Source of the DNA: G020353355 sp050116155 | GTDB lineage: Bacteria; Desulfobacterota; Desulfobacteria; Desulfobacterales; JAHEIW01 | Direction: 5' to 3' | Assembly (NCBI GenBank): GCA_050116155.1 | Contig: JASFPE010000152.1 | Span: 1-10,764, forward strand | DNA length: 10,764 bases | Part shown: positions 1 through 6,405 of the stretch, piece by piece | Layout of the letters: every line of letters starts with the position of its first letter | Numbering within the stretch: the stretch's first letter is position 1 | Made by a program: the position numbers and the translations under genes | The notes under the pieces: model-generated | Databases searched by the model: none | Told to the model about the DNA's origin: nothing | Seen by the model: the letters and a program-made list of their open reading frames with translations, nothing else

Positions 1-795
1 AATCTCCGGGCCACGTTTCCGAATGTTTAGGGCTCTTAGAATTTCGTAACCTACCCGCACTTCTTCAACCGGATCCCGGGTCAGTGAAACCCGTATCGTA
101 TCGCCGATGCCTTCGGCCAGAAGCATCCCGATTCCCAGAGCAGACTTCACCGTACCGGAAAAAAGCGTTCCCGCCTCGGTAACTCCGACATGCAACGGCA
201 GGTCGGATTGCCCGGATAATAGACGGTAGGCTTCCACCGTTCGCTGAACATCTGATGCTTTTAATGAAATCTTTAGCTCGTGAAAGTCAAGCGATTTAAA
301 AAAATCTACATGCCGCAGTGCACTTTCAACCATCGCCTCGGCCGTTACTTCATTATATTTGCTAAGGATATCTTTTTCAAGGGAGCCGGAATTTACACCG
401 ATTCGGATAGGAATACCATGGTCCTTGGCACAGTCTATAACCGCTTTGACTTTTTTGGGGCCACCGATATTGCCCGGATTGATTCTTAAACCATCGGCAC
501 CGGCTCGTGACGCCGCGATAGCCAGCCGATAATCAAAATGAATATCGGCAATAAGTGGGATGGATATTTTTTTCTTTATTGAAGTGATCGCTTCCGCCGC
601 TGCTGTATCCGGCACCGCTATTCTGACGATTTCACAGCCGGCGTTCTCCAAACCCTTAATCTGAGAAACCGTCGCCGCAACATCCTCGGTCGGCGTATTG
701 GTCATGGATTGTACGGATATGGGCGCCATGCCACCGATGCGGACAGCGCCAACGCTAATTTGATGCGTATTCTTACGTTTTATATGAAAAGCCAT
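1..795 (-). CDS. ispG: 4-hydroxy-3-methylbut-2-en-1-yl diphosphate synthase, N-terminal part
   Basis: IspG (GcpE) makes HMBPP from methylerythritol cyclodiphosphate, the next-to-last step of the non-mevalonate isoprenoid pathway, in the cytoplasm. I translated 265 codons from ATG at 795 to the window edge. Family-typical segments are VGAVRIGG (15-22), PISVQSMTNT (25-34), PLIADIHFDY (80-89), LRINPGNIG (103-111), RIGVNSGSLE (131-140), PLHVGVTEAGT (200-210) and GIGDTIRVSLT (229-239). These make up the TIM-barrel domain. The C-terminal 4Fe-4S domain and its cysteines lie outside the window; the family is usually about 350-375 residues. An in-frame ATG at 807 would add four residues. Neither start has a clear Shine-Dalgarno, and a hairpin (810-826) sits just upstream. 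The identity is very secure; the exact start is not. Confidence 0.96.
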   Translation of the reverse strand, partial: MAFHIKRKNTHQISVGAVRIGGMAPISVQSMTNTPTEDVAATVSQIKGLENAGCEIVRIAVPDTAAAEAITSIKKKISIPLIADIHFDYRLAIAASRAGADGLRINPGNIGGPKKVKAVIDCAKDHGIPIRIGVNSGSLEKDILSKYNEVTAEAMVESALRHVDFFKSLDFHELKISLKASDVQRTVEAYRLLSGQSDLPLHVGVTEAGTLFSGTVKSALGIGMLLAEGIGDTIRVSLTRDPVEEVRVGYEILRALNIRKRGPEI

Positions 796-809
796 AGCGG
801 CAACCATCG

Positions 810-826
810 GGTGGGATAATCCCGCC
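810..826 (-). promoter_or_regulatory. Hairpin just upstream of ispG
   Basis: Eight paired bases (one G-T wobble) around a single central base, or seven pairs around a three-base loop. On the minus strand it reads GGCGGGAT-T-ATCCCACC. It ends 15 bases before the ATG at 795, or 3 bases before the ATG at 807, so it could affect translation initiation of ispG. On the plus strand it is followed by TTTT, so a weak plus-strand terminator is the other reading, but no plus-strand gene precedes it. It shares the core GCGGGAT with the hairpin upstream of ribE. The function is inferred from position only. Confidence 0.4.
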
Positions 827-831
827 TTTTA

Positions 832-846
832 ATTGCATCTTGCAAT
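832..846. promoter_or_regulatory. 15-base palindrome, possible operator
   Basis: Perfect inverted repeat ATTGCA-TCT-TGCAAT. It overlaps the -35-like hexamer of a plus-strand promoter candidate and lies 25-37 bases upstream of the possible ispG starts. A dimeric repressor could bind here, but no regulator can be named. Confidence 0.3.
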
Positions 847-862
847 GTAATTATGCTATACT
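833..862 (+). promoter_or_regulatory. Candidate sigma-70-type promoter
   Basis: TTGCAT (833-838), an 18-base spacer, then TATACT (857-862). The hexamers are good matches. A transcript from here would run about 330 bases before the gene at 1199 and would be antisense to the possible small gene at 904-1062. It could therefore serve as a long leader for the 1199 gene, or as the promoter of an untranslated RNA. Confidence 0.35.
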
Positions 863-903
863 GAATCTTGTTTTTGCCCCTGATACTTACTTATATATGA
901 ATA

Positions 904-1062
904 TTACTGAATTCTTAAATATCCGTATCCAGTTCCAGTACTATTATTAAGGCCCATAAGCTGATCTGTAAAGTGATGAAACAAATTAATACAATAGCTC
1001 GTCAGGGTAAAACCACACGCATGGATAATTGCCTGTACCCGCCGGCGTTCTGCCTCATACAA
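904..1062 (-). CDS. Possible 52-residue protein, TTG start
   Basis: I do not recognise this protein. The frame opens at TTG (1060-1062), eight bases after a GGGAG ribosome binding site (1071-1075), and runs 52 codons to TAA. An in-frame TAA lies 18 bases upstream of the TTG, so the reading cannot start much earlier, which fits the position of the binding site. The N-terminus is charged (YEAERRRVQAIIHACG), the middle is aromatic and His-rich (FHHFTDQLMG) and the end is NNSTGTGYGYLRIQ. Cysteines are at 16 and 24. A -35/-10 pair (TTGAAT, 17 bases, TAATTT; 1121 down to 1093) lies upstream on the same strand. It may also be the degraded remnant of a larger gene. Shortness and lack of a known family keep confidence low. 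Confidence 0.35.
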   Translation of the reverse strand: MYEAERRRVQAIIHACGFTLTSYCINLFHHFTDQLMGLNNSTGTGYGYLRIQ

Positions 1063-1198
1063 TATAAAAACTCCCTTTAATTATAAATATTTAAATTAGC
1101 AAACAGCTTATATTTATTCAAGCAAAATAGATACACGGTAATATTAGAGGCTTGGCCACAATTGGGATGTTGGAATACACTAATAAAGGAGTTACCTA

Positions 1199-1633
1199 AT
1201 GAAACGTCAGAATGGCCAGAAGTTTTCACAAAAACATGGAAACCAAGCTGCGGTGGACCCGCTAATTAAAGAAAAAATGGCAGCCCGTGTAAAAGGCAGC
1301 GAATTGCCTTGTGCGGTCGCATTTAAACTCGCCGAAGATCTTAACCAACCACCCGCAGAAATTGGAAAAACAGCGGATCTGCTTGAGTTTGAACTGGTAA
1401 AATGTCAGCTGGGTTTATTTGGCTATAAACCTAAAAAAAAGATTATCACGCCCAAATTGCCGGTCGATCCAAAATTAGAGGATGCCATCCGCGAAGCGCT
1501 GGTAGACGGCAACCTATCATGCAAAAATGCGTGGGATATTGCTTTAAATTTGGGTATACCCAAAATGAAGGTCAGTGCCGCATGCGAAGGGTTGAATGTT
1601 AAAATAAAGCCCTGCCAGCTTGGGGCATTCTAG
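1199..1633 (+). CDS. Uncharacterised protein with two tandem CQLG-type units
   Basis: A 144-residue soluble protein that I cannot assign a function. ATG at 1199 is preceded by AAGGAG with 7 bases of spacing. The body is an internal duplication: residues 23-74 and 93-144 align with no gaps over 52 positions. In each copy a cysteine in (E/N)LxC (C38, C108) is followed 31 residues later by the cysteine of a CQLG(L/A)F ending (C69, C139), so the period is 70 residues. C129 is an extra cysteine in copy 2 only. Each unit is predicted by eye to be mostly helical and could be a small winged-helix-like or metal-binding fold. The first 20 residues are basic and polar. There is no signal peptide and no membrane segment. 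The next gene downstream (50 bases) points the same way and could share its transcript. The four conserved cysteines could bind zinc or iron-sulphur; this is inference. Confidence 0.85.
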   Translation: MKRQNGQKFSQKHGNQAAVDPLIKEKMAARVKGSELPCAVAFKLAEDLNQPPAEIGKTADLLEFELVKCQLGLFGYKPKKKIITPKLPVDPKLEDAIREALVDGNLSCKNAWDIALNLGIPKMKVSAACEGLNVKIKPCQLGAF

Positions 1634-1683
1634 ACTCATATGTAATTTACAAAACCCGGGACACGACACTAGGAGTTGCTGCG

Positions 1684-3102
1684 TTGGCATTTTCGGCAAT
1701 TAACAAGATCCTATTTGAGAGGACCACATTTATCCTTACGGTATTCTTTGTATGGGTGGGTGTAGTCTTGTATTTTACCTACCCTTTTGTCACTGCCCAC
1801 AAATTCGTTACCCTGCATAAGATATTCAAAACCGGAGAACTAACTGTTATAACTCAAAATACCGCTCATTGTTATTATTTTTACCGAGATGAACCCATGG
1901 GCTTTGAATATGATCTCGCCAAAGCATATGCAGACTATTTGGGTGTCCGTTTAAAGATAAAAATTGCAGATAAATGGGAAAATATGATTCCGCCCTTAGT
2001 GGACGGCACCGGCGCATTAATCGCGGCCGGCATTAAAAAATCACCGTCTAAAGAAGAAAAAGCTTCATTTTCAGATAGTTATATGGAAATACGCCAACAC
2101 ATCATCACCCATCGAAGAAATAGGAAGGTAAAAGACCAGGCAGATCTGGCCGGAAGGACGATTCATGTTGCCAGGGCCAGCGCCTATCAAGAAAGCCTCG
2201 AAAAACTGCGTGTTACAGGCATCGATCTCACCATCAAATTGCACGATGATGTACCCGCCGAGGAGCTGATTCAAAAAGTATCCGAAGGTAAAATCGAAAT
2301 CACCGTTGCGGACAACAATATTGCGATTCCTAACCGGAGACATTATCCCGGTGCTGTCATGAAGAGTCCGATTGGTCATACAAAGCAGCTTGGATGGGCG
2401 GTTAATCCAAAATCACGCCAACTGCTGGCCAGCATTAATTCTTTTTTCAAAATCATAAAGGAAAACCGAAAATTTGATGAAATCTACAATACCTACTATG
2501 GCGATACCAAGGATTTCGATTACATTGATCTCAGTGTCTTTCATCAGCGTATCAAAAATAGATTGTCACGCTATAGCCCTTTTATTAAGGCGGCGGCCAA
2601 AAAACACAACTTTGACTGGTACCTGATCGCAGCCCAAATATATCAGGAGTCTCACTTAAACCCATGGGCCAGGAGCCGGGCTGGCGCAATAGGTCTGATG
2701 CAGCTTCTTCCGAAAACCGCTCGCAGCCTGGGTGTAAAGGATATCTATAATCCGGTAGAAAATATTAACGGCGGGGTAAAACATTTGAAGAATCTCTTTG
2801 ATCAATTTGACAGCGCCAACGGTGAAGATCGCCTGCTAATTTCACTGGCAGCATACAATGTCGGCCAGGGGCATATCAGCGACGCCCGCAATCTAGCCAT
2901 AAAAATGAAACTTAATCCCGATCAATGGGCTTCTTTAAAGAAGACACTTCCCCTATTAAGATACAAAAAATATTATAAAAAATCTAAATATGGATATTGC
3001 CGTGGCACCGAACCCATACGATATATCAAACAGATAATGATATATTATGATGTGCTTAAACGACAGGGCATCGAATATGGAACGACAGGATATGAAGGAT
3101 AG
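1684..3102 (+). CDS. Membrane-anchored lytic transglycosylase, MltF-like (solute-binding domain plus SLT)
   Basis: Cleaves the glycan strands of peptidoglycan in the periplasm, leaving 1,6-anhydro ends. It starts at TTG (1684) eight bases after AGGAG (1671-1675). One hydrophobic segment at about residues 15-34 is an uncleaved-looking anchor. Residues about 52-275 resemble an extracellular solute-binding domain of family 3 (FYRDEPMGFEYDLAKAYADY at 66-85). Residues about 297-410 are the SLT goose-lysozyme-like domain: QESHLNPWA (321-329) with the expected catalytic Glu322, GAIGLMQLLPKTA (334-346) and SLAAYNVGQGH (387-397). The C-terminal PIRYIKQIM is also family-like. Length (472) suits MltF. 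It may be co-transcribed with the gene before it. Whether the binding domain senses muropeptides or amino acids is unknown. It differs from Escherichia coli MltF in the TTG start and a membrane anchor instead of an obvious cleavable signal. Confidence 0.9.
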   Translation: MAFSAINKILFERTTFILTVFFVWVGVVLYFTYPFVTAHKFVTLHKIFKTGELTVITQNTAHCYYFYRDEPMGFEYDLAKAYADYLGVRLKIKIADKWENMIPPLVDGTGALIAAGIKKSPSKEEKASFSDSYMEIRQHIITHRRNRKVKDQADLAGRTIHVARASAYQESLEKLRVTGIDLTIKLHDDVPAEELIQKVSEGKIEITVADNNIAIPNRRHYPGAVMKSPIGHTKQLGWAVNPKSRQLLASINSFFKIIKENRKFDEIYNTYYGDTKDFDYIDLSVFHQRIKNRLSRYSPFIKAAAKKHNFDWYLIAAQIYQESHLNPWARSRAGAIGLMQLLPKTARSLGVKDIYNPVENINGGVKHLKNLFDQFDSANGEDRLLISLAAYNVGQGHISDARNLAIKMKLNPDQWASLKKTLPLLRYKKYYKKSKYGYCRGTEPIRYIKQIMIYYDVLKRQGIEYGTTGYEG

Positions 3103-3126
3103 GATAAGGGCCTAATTCTAAAGCAC

Positions 3127-3146
3127 CCCGCCAGAAGTGCGGCGGG
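3127..3146. terminator. GC-rich hairpin between convergent genes
   Basis: CCCGCC (3127-3132) pairs with GGCGGG (3141-3146) around an 8-base loop, 25 bases after the transglycosylase stop. There is no T-run after it in either direction, so it is not a classical intrinsic terminator. It could still stop or stabilise transcripts of the converging genes, or be one copy of a palindromic intergenic repeat. Confidence 0.4.
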
Positions 3147-3162
3147 CAGGCAAATTACAATA

Positions 3163-3207
3163 CTCAAATAAAAACTATTAAATCGATCTAAGTTTCGTAA
3201 TTTTGAG
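3163..3207. repeat. A+T-rich imperfect inverted repeat
   Basis: CTCAAAT...AAAACT on the left faces AGTTT...ATTTTGAG on the right, around the centre ATCGAT. It starts immediately after the stop of the minus-strand hydrolase gene. On the minus strand it contains TTTTTATTT, so it may act as a weak terminator for that gene. Confidence 0.35.
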
Positions 3208-3849
3208 TTATCCATAAAATACGGCATTCTCTCCCACAAACGGGTTATATCTGCGTTCCTGTCCAATGGTTGTTTGAGGCCCATGTCCGGTATAGACCTG
3301 GACATCATCATCCAGTGCAAATAGCTTTTCCTGAATGCTGGCCTTTAGAGTCTCAAAATTACCTCCCGGAAAATCGGTACGACCAATTGAACCCGAAAAA
3401 AGTGTGTCACCGACAAATACATGCCCTTGGGTTTTCAAGGAAACACCACCCGGGGTATGACCGGGTGTATGGATCACGGTTAAGGTGATATTACCAACGC
3501 TGACGGTATCACCTTCATCGATGGTCCGATCCGGTAGAGGCGAGTTCTCTATCGTCAATCCCCAGGCAGATGCACTGGCAGCAAGCTGGCTTAGCATCGG
3601 GGCATCGAGGGCATGAATCAAGATAGGTGCATTGCTGGCATCTTTTAAACGTTTATTGGCCCCAACGTGATCAAAATGACCATGGGTATTAATAATATAT
3701 TCGAGCGTCAATTGTGATTCTGCCATAGACGTTAAGATCCGATCTGCCTCATCTCCCGGATCGATTACAGCGGCACGCAATGTTTCTTCACAGCCCAAAA
3801 TAAAGCAATTTGCCATTATCGGCCCAACGGGCAAGCACTTAATTATCAT
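3208..3849 (-). CDS. Metallo-beta-lactamase-fold hydrolase, glyoxalase II-like
   Basis: A 213-residue soluble hydrolase with two bound metal ions, of the group related to hydroxyacylglutathione hydrolase but shorter than true GloB (about 250). Metal ligands are all present: THGHFDH (55-61, with His56, His58, Asp60, His61), His131 in HTPGHTPGG, Asp148 in FVGDTLFSGSIGRTD and His189 in YTGHGPQTT. The substrate is probably a thioester or similar small ester, but the sequence does not show which. ATG at 3849 follows AAAAGGAG by 6 bases. A weak promoter candidate (TTTGTT, 17 bases, TAGAAT; 3892 down to 3864) lies between it and the upstream terminator, so it is probably transcribed alone. Confidence 0.92.
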   Translation of the reverse strand: MIIKCLPVGPIMANCFILGCEETLRAAVIDPGDEADRILTSMAESQLTLEYIINTHGHFDHVGANKRLKDASNAPILIHALDAPMLSQLAASASAWGLTIENSPLPDRTIDEGDTVSVGNITLTVIHTPGHTPGGVSLKTQGHVFVGDTLFSGSIGRTDFPGGNFETLKASIQEKLFALDDDVQVYTGHGPQTTIGQERRYNPFVGENAVFYG

Positions 3850-3916
3850 GGCAGTCTCCTTTTATTCTAAAAATCAACTATTCAACAACAAACAGCACAT
3901 GAATCCCTTCAATAAA

Positions 3917-3956
3917 GAGACCAGCAATCAATCTGTAACAATTGACTGCTGGTCTC
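3917..3956 (-). terminator. Intrinsic terminator of the rib-nusB operon
   Basis: Ten perfect base pairs (GAGACCAGCA with TGCTGGTCTC), one A-C mismatch, then five more pairs (TCAAT with ATTGA) around an 8-base loop. On the minus strand it is followed by TTTATT. It lies 46 bases beyond the nusB stop and upstream of the hydrolase gene, as expected for the end of the long minus-strand operon. Confidence 0.75.
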
Positions 3957-4002
3957 CGGTCACAAATAAATTAACACGGAAACAAAAAGCGGGCCACGCC
4001 GG

Positions 4003-4446
4003 TTACTCCAGCATGGCGTTATCATTGATTGAAATCTCCTTTTTTTCCAGTTCGATTCGAATACTATCGATAATTCCGTTAATAAACGCTCCGGATTCTT
4101 CGGTTCCGAACTTTTTTCCGACATCAACCGCTTCATTAATCGATACTTTTGGGGGAATATCAGAACAGTATAACATTTCATATATCGCAATTCGGATCAC
4201 ATTTCGATCCACAAACGACATCCGGCTGAGTTCCCAATTTTCAGAATACCGCTCGATCAGTGCATCGATTTCGGTTTTCTTCGCTAAAACACCGTTGACC
4301 AGCTTAAAGAAAAACGGGCGCGTTTTTTCCGGTGGCGAAAAATATTCGCAAAACCGCTCGAGCAGCTCCTGGGAGGAGTTTTGATGGATATCCATATAAA
4401 AAAGTGCTTGCATGGCAAGCTCTCGCGACCTGCGCCGAATTCCCAT
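4003..4446 (-). CDS. nusB: Transcription antitermination factor NusB
   Basis: NusB binds boxA RNA together with NusE (ribosomal protein S10) and supports antitermination on rRNA operons. The 147 residues match the family in length. The N-terminus RRRSRELAMQALFYMD (4-19) is the basic RNA-binding helix. The conserved core is WELSRMSFVDRNVIRIAIYE (71-90), then DIPPKVSINEAVDVGKKFGT (96-115) and EESGAFINGIID (116-127). Its ATG follows the ribH stop after only 2 bases, so the two genes are probably translationally coupled; I see no separate strong binding site. The ribH-nusB pair is very common in bacteria. Confidence 0.97.
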   Translation of the reverse strand: MGIRRRSRELAMQALFYMDIHQNSSQELLERFCEYFSPPEKTRPFFFKLVNGVLAKKTEIDALIERYSENWELSRMSFVDRNVIRIAIYEMLYCSDIPPKVSINEAVDVGKKFGTEESGAFINGIIDSIRIELEKKEISINDNAMLE

Positions 4447-4448
4447 GG

Positions 4449-4922
4449 TTATGCTTGACCCACTATCTCAATTAAGTTTGCCATTTCAACCGCCGCCATA
4501 GCAGCACTCCATCCTTTGTTACCCGCCTTGGTGCCTGCCCGCTCGATGGCCTGTTCGATGGTATCTGTGGTTATCACACCAAAGATAATGGGTGTCTCCG
4601 ACTCCAGACTGACACTGGCGATGCCTTTGGATACTTCGGCAGCTACATAGTCAAAATGTGGTGTTGATCCCCGAATTACAGCGCCCAAGCATATTATGGC
4701 GTTAAACCGATTCTTCTGGGCTATTTTTTTTGCAATCAAAGGGATTTCAAATGAACCGGGCACCTTAATAACCTCAATATCCTTGTCTTCAGCACCACTG
4801 CGTATCAGGGCGTCCAGAGCACCATTCAATAGCTTTTCGGTAATAAAATCATTAAAACGGCTCACGATAATGGCAAACTTCTTGGCCTCGGAAATAAGTT
4901 TGGCTTCAAGAACCTCGGGCAT
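4449..4922 (-). CDS. ribH: 6,7-dimethyl-8-ribityllumazine synthase
   Basis: Lumazine synthase joins the pyrimidine product of RibD with 3,4-dihydroxy-2-butanone 4-phosphate from RibBA to make the direct precursor of riboflavin. I start it at the ATG at 4922 (157 residues), which follows AAAGGAG closely. An in-frame ATG at 4955 has no binding site. Family motifs are SRFNDFI (21-27), VPGSFEIP (54-61), GAVIRGSTPHFDYVA (80-94) with the catalytic His89, and PIIFGVITTDTIEQA (111-125). KAGNKGWSAA (132-141) is also typical. The usual assembly of this family is an icosahedral or pentameric shell; which one applies here cannot be told by eye. Confidence 0.97.
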   Translation of the reverse strand: MPEVLEAKLISEAKKFAIIVSRFNDFITEKLLNGALDALIRSGAEDKDIEVIKVPGSFEIPLIAKKIAQKNRFNAIICLGAVIRGSTPHFDYVAAEVSKGIASVSLESETPIIFGVITTDTIEQAIERAGTKAGNKGWSAAMAAVEMANLIEIVGQA

Positions 4923-5011
4923 TTGTGCTCCTTTCGATGAAAGTTGATCATGCAATTCGTTGTCGATTGAATTAATCTAGACTTTCAGTATAGAATTTTT
5001 GTGGGTCATTT

Positions 5012-5148
5012 AAAAAATTCGAAATTCGAATATCGAAACTCGAAACAAATTCGAATATCAAATGACCAAAATCCCAAACGTTTTGAAAATTATGATTTAG
5101 AATTTTGAAATTGTTTCGGATTTCGGATTTCGAGTTTCGGATTTCCGG
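5012..5148. repeat. Foldback repeat with TCGAA tandem arms (ribBA-ribH gap)
   Basis: The left arm is a run of 7-base units: TCGAAAT, TCGAATA, TCGAAAC, TCGAAAC, then another TCGAATA (5019-5057). The right arm (about 5113-5146), read on the other strand, is CCGAAAC, TCGAAAT, CCGAAAT, CCGAAAC. The centre is near CAAACGTTTTG at 5075-5085. The arms are imperfect complements over roughly 60 bases each. Almost the whole 235-base gap between ribBA and ribH is this element. If transcribed, it would form a long imperfect stem. Confidence 0.75.
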
Positions 5149-5157
5149 TTTATCCAG

Positions 5158-6372
5158 CTAAGGTGTGGCATCTAGGTTTAAAAGATGCCCCATTTTTAAT
5201 TTTTTGCACTCCAGATAACATTTGTTGAACTCATTCGGCTCGACTTCGATGGGTATCTGTTCGACGATGCTAAGCCCGTAACCGTCAAGCCCGACCATTT
5301 TTTTTGGATTGTTGGTCATCAGCTTCATTTTTCGGATTCCAAGATCTACCAGGATTTGAGCGCCGATTCCGTAATTGCGCATATCCGGTTTGAAACCGAG
5401 TTTTTCATTGGCTTCAACCGTATCTAATCCCTGATCCTGAAGTGCATAGGCTTTTATCTTGTTGACCAGACCGATACCGCGGCCTTCTTGACGAATATAA
5501 AGCAGTGCACCCCTGCCTTCTTTATCAATCATGCTCATGGCCTTTTGTAGCTGGGGACCACAATCACATCGCAGAGAGCCGAAAATATCACCGGTTAAAC
5601 ACTCGGAATGCACACGAACCAACACAGGCTGTTGCGCGTCAAGTTCGCCTTTGACCATGGCAATATGTAGTAAATTGTCGACATCATTCTCGTATACAAC
5701 CGCCTTAAATTCACCGGCATACGAGGTCGGAATCACTGTTTCGGCGACGCGACGTACAAAAGATTCGGTCCGCATCCGGTATTCAATGATGTCGGCAATG
5801 GTGCAGATGCCGATACCATGTTTGGTACTGAATTTTTCCAAGGCCGGCATGCGCGCCATCGTACCATCTTCATCCATGATTTCACAAATGACCCCCGATG
5901 GCGTTAAGCCCGCAAGCCTGGCAAGGTCCACAGAGCCTTCAGTTTGACCGGCCCGAACAATAACCCCGCCTTCTCTAGCCCTCAAAGGAAAAATATGTCC
6001 GGGTCTTACCAGGTCCCCGGGCTTGGCATTTTCTGCCACGGCAGTTAAGACTGTGGTAGCACGATCGGCGGCTGATATTCCGGTGCTCACACCACAGCGC
6101 GCTTCAATGGACACCGTGAAACCGGTGCCCAACGGGGATTGATTGTTGTCGACCATTGGCGGCAAATCTAGCGAATCGATTTTTTCGGCGGTCATCGAAA
6201 GGCAGATGAGGCCACGGCCGTACTTTGCCATAAAATTGATGGCCTCCGGTGTAACCTTCTCGCTGGCCATGCAAAGATCACCCTCATTTTCACGATCTTC
6301 ATCGTCCACCAGAATGATCATTTTTCCGGCTCGAATGTCCCTGATCGCCTCTTCAACGGTTAAAATTGGCAT
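5158..6372 (-). CDS. ribBA: Bifunctional 3,4-dihydroxy-2-butanone 4-phosphate synthase / GTP cyclohydrolase II
   Basis: Supplies both starting branches of riboflavin synthesis: the four-carbon unit from ribulose 5-phosphate and the pyrimidine from GTP. I start at ATG 6372 (404 residues, usual for the family); GGAG lies 13 bases upstream, which is long. RibB half, about 1-200: DDEDRENEGDL (23-33), DLVRPGHIFPLRAREGG (120-136) and AGQTEGSVDLARLAG (141-155). RibA half, about 205-404: the zinc cysteines C258, C269 and C271 in SECLTGDIFGSLRCDCG (256-272), IRQEGRGIGL (293-302), MRNYGIGAQILVDLG (331-345) and LMTNNPKK (351-358). Oddity: the GHTE motif of RibB proteins, whose His is a metal ligand, reads GQTE (Gln143). 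The RibA half looks fully functional; the RibB half is probably functional but should be viewed with that change in mind. Confidence 0.95.
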   Translation of the reverse strand: MPILTVEEAIRDIRAGKMIILVDDEDRENEGDLCMASEKVTPEAINFMAKYGRGLICLSMTAEKIDSLDLPPMVDNNQSPLGTGFTVSIEARCGVSTGISAADRATTVLTAVAENAKPGDLVRPGHIFPLRAREGGVIVRAGQTEGSVDLARLAGLTPSGVICEIMDEDGTMARMPALEKFSTKHGIGICTIADIIEYRMRTESFVRRVAETVIPTSYAGEFKAVVYENDVDNLLHIAMVKGELDAQQPVLVRVHSECLTGDIFGSLRCDCGPQLQKAMSMIDKEGRGALLYIRQEGRGIGLVNKIKAYALQDQGLDTVEANEKLGFKPDMRNYGIGAQILVDLGIRKMKLMTNNPKKMVGLDGYGLSIVEQIPIEVEPNEFNKCYLECKKLKMGHLLNLDATP

Positions 6373-6405
6373 GTTGTTTCTTTTTCTCCTATAATTTAGA
6401 TGTGG

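Larger units (their letters stand above)
796..1198. other. Spacer between ispG and the plus-strand genes
   Basis: These 403 bases separate two divergently transcribed units. They contain the ispG-proximal hairpin (810-826), a palindrome (832-846), a plus-strand promoter-like sequence (833-862) and a possible short minus-strand gene (904-1062). The part from about 1076 to 1135 is very A+T rich and is a plausible promoter zone for both directions. I see no tRNA, no riboswitch I recognise and no insertion sequence ends. Confidence 0.6.

Noticed and set aside
1150..1175. Sigma-54-type promoter (TTGGCC...TTGG) before the gene at 1199
   Set aside because: The downstream element lacks the required GC at the correct spacing from the GG.
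3848..4384. 178-codon plus-strand open frame opposite nusB
   Set aside because: It is antisense to nusB and its composition (rich in Ser, Ile and Phe) is typical of a mirror frame. nusB is beyond doubt and there is no gene family match.
4923..4955. Longer N-terminus for ribH from the ATG at 4955
   Set aside because: No ribosome binding site precedes it, while AAAGGAG sits before the ATG at 4922. The extra 11 residues are not part of the family.
5012..5148. Short regularly spaced repeats resembling a CRISPR array
   Set aside because: The units are only 7 bases, have no unique spacers and are arranged as an inverted repeat. There are no cas genes.
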